5,756 nt of DNA from Oscillospiraceae bacterium (GCA_902796295.1 CADBOL010000052.1:1-5756); one strand, 5' to 3'; counted from the first letter of the stretch, positions 1 to 5,525 are shown. Translations and numbers: made by a program. The notes: generated by a model not told the origin, from the letters alone.

Positions 1-120
1 ATAGATTACTCCACTAACCTCTTCCGTTTTCGGCTCATACGGTTTTTTTGACGTACCTGAAGAAAAGAATGCCATTATCATACCCAATATTAAAGCCCAA
101 AATTTAAGAAAAAAACCCAT
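1..120 (-). CDS. N-terminal part of a small membrane-anchored or secreted protein (runs off the left edge)
   Basis: Forty codons are present from an ATG at 120-118, reading out of the window. The start is supported by a very strong Shine-Dalgarno, AAAGGAGG, seven bases upstream (GGAGGA on 133-128). Residues 3-20 (FFLKFWALILGMIMAFF) form one hydrophobic helix. A short Ser/Gly/Thr stretch and a charged linker (KKPYEPKTEE) follow, so the protein is probably N-terminally anchored with the rest outside the cell. There is no lipobox cysteine. The family cannot be named from this fragment. Its last visible residues, VSGVIY, resemble ICGRVVN in the reading frame immediately upstream, which raises the possibility of tandem related genes, but the overlap is too short to prove it. 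The ribosome binding site directly abuts the stop of that upstream frame, as in an operon. Confidence 0.7.
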   Translation of the reverse strand, partial: MGFFLKFWALILGMIMAFFSSGTSKKPYEPKTEEVSGVIY

Positions 121-134
121 AATTCTGTCCTCCT

Positions 135-341
135 TTAATAATTGATATCAAACTGATAATTACTGTTTGTTGACGGAATGGTAACATTTTGCCATTCATC
201 CTCTGTTTCATACACTTCATTATATCTTTGATTAAATGGTATAAATAGTGATGTATTTGAGAACTTATCTTGAAAAACCAAATAATACCGGTTTACGACT
301 CGCCCGCAAATCGGCGAGCTTTTATTATCTCTGTTTTTTGC
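135..341 (-). pseudogene. 5'-truncated reading frame, C-terminal end of an unknown small protein
   Basis: A 68-codon frame is open from the stop at 344-342 to TAA at 137-135. It contains no ATG. The only alternative starts are a TTG (281-279) and a late GTG, neither with a ribosome binding site. The C-terminal two thirds nevertheless read like real protein, mixed polar and aromatic (for example YYLVFQDKF, YNEVYETEDEWQNV, SNYQFDINY), and the stop runs straight into the Shine-Dalgarno of the next gene, as in a genuine operon. The first dozen codons (up to about 299) coincide with a GC-rich hairpin that looks like a terminator for the preceding flavoprotein gene, not like coding sequence. I infer that the true coding part begins near 298 and that the 5' part of this gene is missing. 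The family is not recognised. A real gene with an unusual start is the alternative. Confidence 0.5.
299..323. terminator. Terminator-like hairpin, possibly half of a former bidirectional terminator
   Basis: CTCGCC (299-304) pairs perfectly with GGCGAG (313-318) around an eight-base loop. On the plus strand it is followed by CTTTTATT, a fair intrinsic-terminator tail, but no plus-strand gene precedes it. On the minus strand, where it would terminate the flavoprotein gene ending at 360, the stem is preceded by AAAAG yet followed by TCGTAAACC, with no T-run. Confidence 0.45.
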
Positions 342-359
342 TTAAATGCCTAGCCCCGT

Positions 360-872
360 TTAAAGGCTTTTTGCGAAATTGCGTATTTCCGCGAGCTTTT
401 CCTCGGATTTATTCTCTTCGCCCGCAAGAGCGCAGACGCCCGCATCCTCTATGCCCATATATTTAATCATATTCTTATACATTTCGACGGCTCCGCTGCC
501 GGTAGCGGGAGAGCCGGAGCTGAGAAGAAGGGCGGCTTTCTTTGCCTTCGCGGGCTTACCGATGCAGTAAACTCTCTGAATGGCGGCCTGAAGCTGGGCG
601 GTGGCGCCGAAATAATAAACGGGAGAGGCATAGACAATCATATCGCTGTCAAGATACGCAGGTATAACCTTTTCCATATCATCCTTCTGTATGCATTTTC
701 CCTCGCCTTTGGTGTGGCAGTATTCGCAGCCCTTGCAGCCCGCGATATTCATGCGGCCGACATGAAGAATCTCGACCTCGTGGCCGGCTTCCTTCGCGCC
801 TTCGGCAAAAGCGTCAACCATGGCGGCGGTGTTTTCTTTCCTGGGGCTTCCGTTAAGAATTGCTATTTTCAC
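360..872 (-). CDS. Flavodoxin-fold FMN protein with an iron-sulfur-flavoprotein-type cysteine motif
   Basis: The 170-residue product has the layout of the NADPH-dependent FMN reductase / flavodoxin-like superfamily: strand 1 (KIAILNGSP), the FMN phosphate loop GSPRKENTA (residues 8-16), a second strand EVEILHV, and the flavin-contacting segment ASPVYYFGAT (82-91). Between strands 2 and 3 lie Cys46, Cys49, Cys52 and Cys60, spaced CX2CX2CX7C. This falls within the compact motif known to bind a [4Fe-4S] cluster in archaeal and bacterial iron-sulfur flavoproteins. The likely role is cytosolic electron transfer or reduction of a small molecule using FMN and perhaps a cluster; the substrate is unknown. 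The start is GTG, chosen because it begins the first strand exactly and follows GGGAGG at eight bases. It lies 103 bases downstream of the transporter gene on the same strand, so cotranscription is plausible. The length is normal for the family. Metal binding is inferred, since many relatives with this motif are annotated only as flavodoxin family. Confidence 0.88.
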   Translation of the reverse strand: MKIAILNGSPRKENTAAMVDAFAEGAKEAGHEVEILHVGRMNIAGCKGCEYCHTKGEGKCIQKDDMEKVIPAYLDSDMIVYASPVYYFGATAQLQAAIQRVYCIGKPAKAKKAALLLSSGSPATGSGAVEMYKNMIKYMGIEDAGVCALAGEENKSEEKLAEIRNFAKSL

Positions 873-880
873 TTTTTAAT

Positions 881-886
881 CCTCCC
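881..886 (-). promoter_or_regulatory. Shine-Dalgarno that fixes the GTG start of the flavoprotein gene
   Basis: GGGAGG on the minus strand lies eight bases before GTG (872-870). No in-frame ATG lies near, and the flavodoxin first strand begins immediately after this codon, so GTG is the start. A perfect TATAAT (896-891) sits only four bases upstream of this site, with no convincing -35 element behind it. Confidence 0.75.
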
Positions 887-939
887 GATTATTATATTCA
901 AGACCGGCCTGCGCCGGGCATTGTGTATATTTTCTGTCG

Positions 940-967
940 GGAAAAGCGGGCATCCCCTGTCTTTTCC
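940..967 (-). other. Stem-loop in the gap between transporter and flavoprotein genes
   Basis: GGAAAAG (940-946) and CTTTTCC (961-967) are perfect inverted repeats of seven bases, and GGG/CCC (948-950/954-956) can extend the stem inward. In the transcribed minus direction it lies about nine bases after the transporter stop. It has no following T-tract, so it is not a standard intrinsic terminator. A role in mRNA 3'-end stability or processing between the two genes is possible. Confidence 0.35.
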
Positions 968-975
968 GTTGTATT

Positions 976-2379
976 TTATTCCGAAACCTCTTCGGCCGTA
1001 TCGGCGATTTCTTCCATGACAGCGCCTTTGGTTTCCTTTACTTTTACTGTCACGCCGATAATCGCGGCGGCAACGCAGGGCACCGTGACAAGCAGGCAGG
1101 AGAACGCGACGCCTATAATGCCTATTCCTGCAATGCAGAGAAGATATCCGACAGCCATTCCCACCGTGACAAGCAGCCCGTCAGCGCCCATAACGGACGC
1201 GCGTATTTCCGTGGGAACTTTTTCCGTGACCATTATATCCATATAGTCGCGGCCTATCCAGTAGCCGCCCTGGTAAACTCCGCAGAGCAATCCCAGAACT
1301 GTGGGCGAAAAGCCGTGGCTCAGGCCGTATACAAAGGTGCAGAAAGCGAGAATATGAAGGACTCCGAAAAGAAGTATGGTTTTTTTGCGCCCGAGTATAT
1401 CGGCCACAAAGCCGCTGATAAAGACGCTCGCCGCGTACATTACCGGAACGAAAAACAGCGCCTGAGTTGCCTCGGCCGTGGAGTAACCCGCATCCTTGAG
1501 CATGGATTCGTGATAGAGCCCGACACAGGCGAGACCCACATCAAAGATAATATGCGAAATCATCAGAGCGCGCAGATCGCGGTGTTTCATAAGATATTTC
1601 ACGCCGGCAAAGACTCCCTGTCTGTTGGCGTCCGATTTCTTTTCAAGTTTAAGTCTCTCGGATTCTTCCTTACGCTCGGCGTAGGGGCGGCGCAGATACG
1701 CGGTGCGCCCTTCGATATAAACCTTTGTTTCGCGGGCAAACATCAAAACGCAGACTGCCGCAATAAGCGCGGCGATTGCGGGAGCGAGGTAAACCACTCT
1801 CCAGCGCGAGGGATCATTATGCATAAGCACCTTGCGCATAAGAGGAATTGCGACAACGCCGATAATTCCTATTGATTTCAGGATGCTGTAAATCCGCGCG
1901 CGGTGTTTTGCGGGCGCAACTTCAAGAATATATATAATCTGAATATCGTGAGCGATGAAAAAGCTCATTATTGACGAGCCGAAAAGATAAACCCAGTAGT
2001 TGGGAGCCGCCGAAGCAATAAACATTCCGACGCTCATACCGAGGGTAGAGAGGAAAAACATCGGCTTGCGGCCTATTTTATCGGCAAGCGCCTTGTAAAA
2101 CGGAGTGATAATTCCCAGCGCGTAGCTTATTATGCTCACGGTGCCGTGCAGCGCCAGAGCATCGGTATAGCTGCGCCCGTTTACGGCCAGGAACTCCGTA
2201 ACATAGCAGGATTGCAGATTTGCCGGAAGACTCGAGGTTATTTCGTCAATTATATTGACCGCGGCAACCAGAAACAGGATTACCGCGAAATATCCGAAAT
2301 ACGGTTTTTTGTTTTCAAGCTTTTCGAGTTTTGTGAGCTGCCGCTGCTCACGCTCAATGATTCTGCTTTCGTTTTTCAT
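976..2379 (-). CDS. Major facilitator superfamily transporter, sugar-porter / metabolite:H+ symporter type
   Basis: The 467-residue polytopic membrane protein has about twelve hydrophobic helices in two halves. Diagnostic loop motifs appear in the expected places: ADKIGRKP (99-106) after helix 2 and its repeat ADILGRKK (326-333) after helix 8; PAKHRAR (156-162) after helix 4; SRWRVVY (191-197) leading into helix 6; RETK after helix 6; PTEIRAS (389-395) after helix 10; and KETKG (448-452) after helix 12. Together these fit the sugar-porter-like branch of the superfamily, which uses proton symport or facilitated diffusion in the cytoplasmic membrane. The substrate cannot be read. The first 25 residues are a highly charged, probably helical, cytosolic extension (EREQRQLTKLEKLENKK), and the central loop (about 219-262) is long and basic. 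The ATG is preceded by GGAGG at six bases. The gene is divergent from the FAD oxidoreductase and upstream of the flavoprotein gene, which suggests uptake or export of a substrate handled by those enzymes. Confidence 0.9.
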   Translation of the reverse strand: MKNESRIIEREQRQLTKLEKLENKKPYFGYFAVILFLVAAVNIIDEITSSLPANLQSCYVTEFLAVNGRSYTDALALHGTVSIISYALGIITPFYKALADKIGRKPMFFLSTLGMSVGMFIASAAPNYWVYLFGSSIMSFFIAHDIQIIYILEVAPAKHRARIYSILKSIGIIGVVAIPLMRKVLMHNDPSRWRVVYLAPAIAALIAAVCVLMFARETKVYIEGRTAYLRRPYAERKEESERLKLEKKSDANRQGVFAGVKYLMKHRDLRALMISHIIFDVGLACVGLYHESMLKDAGYSTAEATQALFFVPVMYAASVFISGFVADILGRKKTILLFGVLHILAFCTFVYGLSHGFSPTVLGLLCGVYQGGYWIGRDYMDIMVTEKVPTEIRASVMGADGLLVTVGMAVGYLLCIAGIGIIGVAFSCLLVTVPCVAAAIIGVTVKVKETKGAVMEEIADTAEEVSE

Positions 2380-2411
2380 GCGCTGCCTCCCGGAAGGATT
2401 CTCTTTTCATT

Positions 2412-2440
2412 ATTCTAACACAAATATAAGCTTTTGAGAA
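2412..2440 (-). promoter_or_regulatory. Predicted sigma-A promoter of the transporter gene
   Basis: On the minus strand TTCTCA (2440-2435) and TAGAAT (2417-2412) are separated by 17 bases, matching the consensus at four and five of six positions. Transcription would start near 2405, giving a leader of about 25 bases with the ribosome binding site GGAGG at 2390-2386. The -35 element and spacer lie inside the inverted repeat 2422-2450. Confidence 0.5.
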
Positions 2441-2450
2441 GCATATATTT
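2422..2450. promoter_or_regulatory. 29-base inverted repeat between divergent promoters, candidate operator
   Basis: The arms AAATATAAGCTT (2422-2433) and AAGCATATATTT (2439-2450) are inverted repeats matching at 11 of 12 positions around the five-base centre TTGAG. The site covers the -35 element and spacer of the transporter promoter and ends 12 bases before the -35 of the oxidoreductase promoter. A dimeric repressor bound here could control both directions. No regulator gene is present in the window. AT-richness means part of the match could be chance, although the GCTT/AAGC core is not AT-only. Confidence 0.45.
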
Positions 2451-2462
2451 TAATTTGCATTA

Positions 2463-2491
2463 TTTACTTTTACCGCCAATCAATTTATAAT
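2463..2491 (+). promoter_or_regulatory. Predicted sigma-A promoter of the FAD oxidoreductase operon
   Basis: TTTACT (2463-2468), a 17-base spacer and a perfect TATAAT (2486-2491) match the housekeeping consensus at four and six positions. Initiation would fall near 2498, leaving a leader of only about 12 bases that consists almost entirely of the ribosome binding site GGAGG (2498-2502). CAATT-TAT-AATTG (2481-2493) makes a small palindrome over the -10. Confidence 0.6.
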
Positions 2492-2509
2492 TGTTTCGGA
2501 GGCGATAAA

Positions 2510-4015
2510 ATGAAATTTGCCGTAATAGGCGGAGGCCTTGCGGGGCTGGTTTTCGGCGCCATGGCCGTGAAAGACGGCCACGAAGTGATTATATATGATA
2601 AAAATCCTGCCCCGGGCGGGGTGCTGGCGCTTTGCGAGGCCGGAGACTACCGCTTTGAGCAGGGGCCTCTGCTTATGTGCGACCTTCTGCCGGGCGAGCC
2701 GATGAGCAACCTTCTGGCCGAATTCGGCATTCACCTTGATCTTATGAGGGCCGACCGCAATGTTGAGATGCCCGGTTACTCAATGCACCGCCCCGCGGAA
2801 TATGAAGGGCCTTACTGGCGCCGCGAGAGGCTTAAACAGCTGTTTCCCGGCGATGCCGGAGGTCTTGATAAATACTACCGGTTTTATGACAGAATGATGC
2901 GTGTGCGGTATAATCTTAACCGAAGGTTAACCCCGGCCGCCGTTATCGCGCTGGCCGCCTCGTTTATACCCGTGGCGCGCTATGCCCGTATGACAGCGCA
3001 GGAGCTGGTTGAGCATTTCTTCAGCGATAAGAAGCTTCAGGCTCTTTACACCGGCATTCTCGCCGACTACTGTGCCGACCCCCGGGAGGTCTGGGGCCTT
3101 GCGGTGCCGATGACAAACCTTGAAACCGGATTTGACGACAGGATTCCCCTTGAAAAGAACGGAAAGCGCTTCCTCGGCGGTTTCGGATATGTCAGAGGAG
3201 GCTGTCAGAAGATAGCTCAGGAGCTTTCGGATTACATAACGGAAAACGGCGGCGTCATAAAACTGAATACCGTCGTTGACAGGGTGATTATCGAAAACGG
3301 AAAAGCCGCCGGTGTAATTCTGGCGGACGGCACCCGGGAAAAGGCGGATATTGTCGCGGGCAGCGGAAGCGGCAGGGATTTCTTCCTGAAATGTGTAGGA
3401 GAGGAGTATCTTGACTCCGCTTACAAAAAGATTCTCGACACATACCGCCCGATGGAAGCGGTATTTATGGTTCACGCAGGCGTTGATTTCGATCCCGCGG
3501 AAGTACTGGGCACATCGCTCTGCTACTGTTACGGCTCCTATGATCTGTCAAAGGCCACAGAGCGCCTGCGTTCCGGGAAATACCATGACGGCGAAGACGG
3601 TTTTCTGCTTTTTGTTCCGTCTTATCACGCGCCTGAGTTCGCGCCGCCCGGCAGGCACTGCCTGACCGTTTATACCGTCGCTCCCGATACTCTGAGCGAA
3701 GGCGACTGGGAGAGCGAAAAAGAGAAATTCGCGGACCATCTGCTTGAGAGGGCCGAGAAATATCTGCCCGGCCTCAGGGAGCATATCACGGTCAGAAAAA
3801 TCATGACGGCCGCCGACTACAGGGCAATGACGCATATGAGCAAAAGCTCCTTCGGCGGAACCGTGCCGGTATGGCATCAGAAAAATCCGCCTCATAAGAC
3901 ACCGGTCAGGGATCTGTGGTTCATAGGCCAGCAGAGTGAAAACGGCGGCGGCCTGTGGGCGGTTTCCGGCGGCGCCGCATCCGCCTACCGCGAATGTATA
4001 CGTAATAAGCGGTGA
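2510..4015 (+). CDS. FAD-dependent oxidoreductase of the phytoene desaturase / amine oxidase superfamily
   Basis: The 501-residue length is typical of CrtI-type flavoproteins. The N-terminus is a complete dinucleotide-binding fold: strand KFAVI, glycine loop GGGLAG (7-12), helix, strand EVIIYD ending in Asp30, then PGG (35-37). FEQGPLL (49-55) occupies the place of the conserved glycine-rich segment after the FAD-binding fold. The middle part (about 225-285) has the second FAD-domain pattern: GYVRGGCQKIAQEL, then GGVIKLNTVVDRV, then GVILADGT and the strand AGSG. The C-terminus closes the FAD site with FIGQQSENGGGLWAVSGG (471-488). The protein is expected to be a cytosolic or membrane-peripheral dehydrogenase, desaturase or saturase acting on a hydrophobic or polyene-like substrate. 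No isoprenoid or carotenoid gene is nearby, so the substrate is left open. The ATG follows GGAGG at seven bases. The gene is divergent from the transporter and is followed after 15 bases by a small secreted reading frame. Confidence 0.88.
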   Translation: MKFAVIGGGLAGLVFGAMAVKDGHEVIIYDKNPAPGGVLALCEAGDYRFEQGPLLMCDLLPGEPMSNLLAEFGIHLDLMRADRNVEMPGYSMHRPAEYEGPYWRRERLKQLFPGDAGGLDKYYRFYDRMMRVRYNLNRRLTPAAVIALAASFIPVARYARMTAQELVEHFFSDKKLQALYTGILADYCADPREVWGLAVPMTNLETGFDDRIPLEKNGKRFLGGFGYVRGGCQKIAQELSDYITENGGVIKLNTVVDRVIIENGKAAGVILADGTREKADIVAGSGSGRDFFLKCVGEEYLDSAYKKILDTYRPMEAVFMVHAGVDFDPAEVLGTSLCYCYGSYDLSKATERLRSGKYHDGEDGFLLFVPSYHAPEFAPPGRHCLTVYTVAPDTLSEGDWESEKEKFADHLLERAEKYLPGLREHITVRKIMTAADYRAMTHMSKSSFGGTVPVWHQKNPPHKTPVRDLWFIGQQSENGGGLWAVSGGAASAYRECIRNKR

Positions 4016-4030
4016 AAAAAGGAGAACGCC

Positions 4031-4342
4031 ATGAAACTGCTTTCAATAATAATGAGCTTAGTCATGTTCCTGAGCGCGGGGCCGGTTTTCTGCGGCCGTT
4101 CGTTTGATGAGGCATATTCAATCATATATAACGAATTTGCCCGCGCAGGATACGATCTGACACTAAATATTCTGTCAGAGAGCTATGACCTTTCAAGCCA
4201 CAAAACATCCGATTATATGGGTGAAGCGGATTTCGCTTATGTGTGGCCCGCAGCGTCTCTGATTGAGAATGCCGCCGATGCTTACAGACTTTTCCCCGGC
4301 AGCATAAAGCTGAGAACATATTATGATGATATTAAGAAGTGA
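4031..4342 (+). CDS. Small secreted protein, probably the N-terminal remnant of a GH76-like glycosidase
   Basis: This 103-codon frame starts at ATG with GGAG six bases upstream, 15 bases after the oxidoreductase stop, so it is probably cotranscribed. Residues 1-22 are a signal peptide (basic start, hydrophobic LLSIIMSLVMFLSAGPVF). The Cys at 22 lacks a proper lipobox. The rest, with a Tyr/Asp-rich region and then ADFAYVWPAASLIENAADAY followed by RLFPGSIKLRTYYDD, resembles from memory the first helices of GH76-like (alpha/alpha)6-barrel proteins, where a WP/WG-x-A pattern and a residue-rich 'AYRL' helix recur. Full-length members run to several hundred residues and carry their catalytic Asp pair further on, so this product could not be an active enzyme. 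The next 52 bases continue as protein-like sequence in another frame (SDFDSNAISSAEKYNDKR) before a stop at 4392-4394, which suggests a frameshift plus loss of the remainder. The family call is tentative. A genuine short secreted protein is the alternative. Confidence 0.55.
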   Translation: MKLLSIIMSLVMFLSAGPVFCGRSFDEAYSIIYNEFARAGYDLTLNILSESYDLSSHKTSDYMGEADFAYVWPAASLIENAADAYRLFPGSIKLRTYYDDIKK

Positions 4343-4394
4343 TTTCGATTCAAATGCTATCAGTTCCGCTGAAAAATACAACGATAAAAGATAA
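4343..4394 (+). pseudogene. Out-of-frame continuation of the preceding truncated reading frame
   Basis: After the stop at 4340-4342, the frame beginning AGT GAT TTC encodes SDFDSNAISSAEKYNDKR and ends at TAA (4392-4394). Its polar composition matches the upstream frame. A single-base difference near AAGAAGTG (4334-4341) would join the two. The stretch is short, so chance is possible. Confidence 0.3.
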
Positions 4395-4410
4395 TTAATC
4401 GTTATTTTTT
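4380..4410 (+). terminator. Weak AT-rich terminator-like hairpin
   Basis: AACGAT (4380-4385) pairs with ATCGTT (4398-4403), followed by A and six T (4405-4410). The stem is short and AT-rich, and it partly overlaps the frame-shifted tail. It may add to the stronger terminator downstream. Confidence 0.3.
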
Positions 4411-4446
4411 CCTACTAAAACATATCGCAAAATATATCAAAATAAG

Positions 4447-4479
4447 CCGAGGCGACAGCTTTTGTCTCCCCGGTTTTTT
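4447..4479 (+). terminator. Intrinsic terminator after the oxidoreductase operon
   Basis: CCGAGGCGACA (4447-4457) pairs with TGTCTCCCCGG (4463-4473), with two mismatches and a five-base loop, followed by six T (4474-4479). Position and orientation fit the end of the oxidoreductase / small secreted protein transcript. The minus-strand flank TTATTTT is poorer, so it acts mainly in the plus direction. Confidence 0.8.
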
Positions 4480-4543
4480 GCCTTTCTGCAAAATATTAAT
4501 ACAACTTTAATCTCTGTTTTATAAAACTTAATGCCGCGGATAG

Positions 4544-4572
4544 TTTAATCTTAATAAGCGAAGATGTAAAAT
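4544..4572 (+). promoter_or_regulatory. Possible promoter of the 303-residue secreted protein
   Basis: TTTAAT (4544-4549) and TAAAAT (4567-4572) lie 17 bases apart. The -10 matches at five positions and the -35 at only three. Five TTAAT copies occur in 4496-4555 (starts at 4496, 4507, 4528, 4545 and 4551). The first three are 11 and 21 bases apart, close to whole helical turns, so they could be activator half-sites. A leader stem CTGTC/GACAG (4577-4581/4590-4594) precedes the ribosome binding site AAAGGAG (4601-4607). Confidence 0.35.
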
Positions 4573-4613
4573 GAAGCTGTCATTAAACAGACAGAAAACG
4601 AAAGGAGATTTTT

Positions 4614-5525
4614 ATGAAAAAAATAATTTCTGTTATTATGATACCGGTTTTATTGCTCTGTGCTTTTTCCGTCCCGGCATTTGCCGCCGGAGAGGAAGAA
4701 GAACTGCCATTAAATTCCGATGTTGGATTGCATTTATTTTATGGGAGTGACGATGAGCCGGCCCTGTTGAGAATAGGCTTAGGCAATGATTTCACCGGAT
4801 TCGGCGAAAATGTTTCCGTTGAGCTTATTCCCACCGACCCGGAAGAACACGCGAGCCCCAAAAAATACGAAAAAAGCGATATGATATTTGCCGAGGATCA
4901 GATGCGCTTTTACCGCAAAGACGATGAGCCTGCAATTTACATTAAGTACCCGGATATGCGCAGCTTTTTTGCCGTGATAGGCGAAAATTCCCTTGTTGAT
5001 TCAGAGGGCAACGGGAATTCCGCATTCAGAACATGCGAAGTCGATGCGTGCGAAATATTGGCAGATTTCGATTATTCAACCAATTACGGCAGCAAGTATG
5101 GCAATAATTACTACTGGAAAGAAGGCCGGTCATTTATCGGAGACTCAGTTTTTATCAGCACTTATGTAGATACCGATATATATATAAACGGCGAGTTTTG
5201 CGGAAACAAATCTGCGGAAACAGTCAATCTTTCAATGGGAGAAACCACTCTTGAAATCAGCAAATTCGACGTTATGCTGTTTTCGCGCACCTTTAATGGA
5301 GAATACTCGCCGTCAAAGGCAGAGCAGCTCGGCGATTCCCTTAATGACGGATTGTATGAAACCACCGGAGGCTTTCTTAGGCTGCTGATCTCACCGATAT
5401 TCATGTTCATTTTCCCGCTTGGCACATTTGTCGGAGTTATCGGATTTATTACAGCCCCCGCCACAATCTTCTCTTCAATTATAGACGGAACATCCGACTT
5501 TTTTGAAACACTCTTCAGCGAATGA
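4614..5525 (+). CDS. Secreted, C-terminally membrane-anchored protein of unknown function with PEGA-like segment
   Basis: The 303-residue product is not recognised as a named family. The ATG is supported by GGAG six bases upstream. Residues 1-24 form a clear signal peptide with an AFA-AG cleavage site, and an acidic run (EEEE) follows. The mature part contains a near-repeat, FYGSDDEPALLRIG (42-55) and FYRKDDEPAIYIKY (99-112), 57 residues apart, suggesting two copies of a small beta-rich unit. Residues 152-170 are Tyr/Asn/Gly-rich. Residues 187-217 (DTDIYINGEFCGNKSAE, then NLSMGETTLEI) have the shape of a PEGA-type domain: a xYINGxxxG turn and a glycine before the last strand. Residues 255-290 are strongly hydrophobic with central prolines and could be one long or two short membrane helices, leaving a short acidic tail. 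It stands alone between a terminator and a convergent gene, with its own likely promoter. A surface or envelope role is inferred from topology only. Confidence 0.85.
   Translation: MKKIISVIMIPVLLLCAFSVPAFAAGEEEELPLNSDVGLHLFYGSDDEPALLRIGLGNDFTGFGENVSVELIPTDPEEHASPKKYEKSDMIFAEDQMRFYRKDDEPAIYIKYPDMRSFFAVIGENSLVDSEGNGNSAFRTCEVDACEILADFDYSTNYGSKYGNNYYWKEGRSFIGDSVFISTYVDTDIYINGEFCGNKSAETVNLSMGETTLEISKFDVMLFSRTFNGEYSPSKAEQLGDSLNDGLYETTGGFLRLLISPIFMFIFPLGTFVGVIGFITAPATIFSSIIDGTSDFFETLFSE

Noticed and set aside
248..466. 72-codon plus-strand open frame at the left
   Set aside because: It spans a hairpin and overlaps the end of the flavoprotein gene, with no ribosome binding site.
904..917. CCGGC-CTGC-GCCGG short hairpin as a terminator
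   Set aside because: The stem is only five pairs and neither strand has a T-tract after it.
891..919. Full promoter for the flavoprotein gene using TATAAT at 896-891
   Set aside because: At 17-base spacing the -35 position reads GCCCGG, which is not promoter-like; transcription from the transporter promoter is simpler.
1315..1875. 186-codon plus-strand open frame inside the transporter gene
   Set aside because: Its translation is low-complexity shadow sequence, while the opposite strand carries a complete transporter with all family motifs.
2480..3475. Long antisense open frames on the minus strand opposite the FAD oxidoreductase
   Set aside because: They lack ribosome binding sites and recognisable domains, and they are explained by the GC-rich codon pattern of the sense gene.
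2510..4015. Naming the oxidoreductase as carotenoid phytoene desaturase (crtI)
   Set aside because: The fold matches, but there is no phytoene synthase or isoprenoid gene, and CrtI-like proteins cover many substrates.
4343..4613. Riboswitch or structured RNA in the 271-base gap
   Set aside because: Apart from the frame-shifted tail, terminators and promoter elements, no recognised aptamer core is visible.
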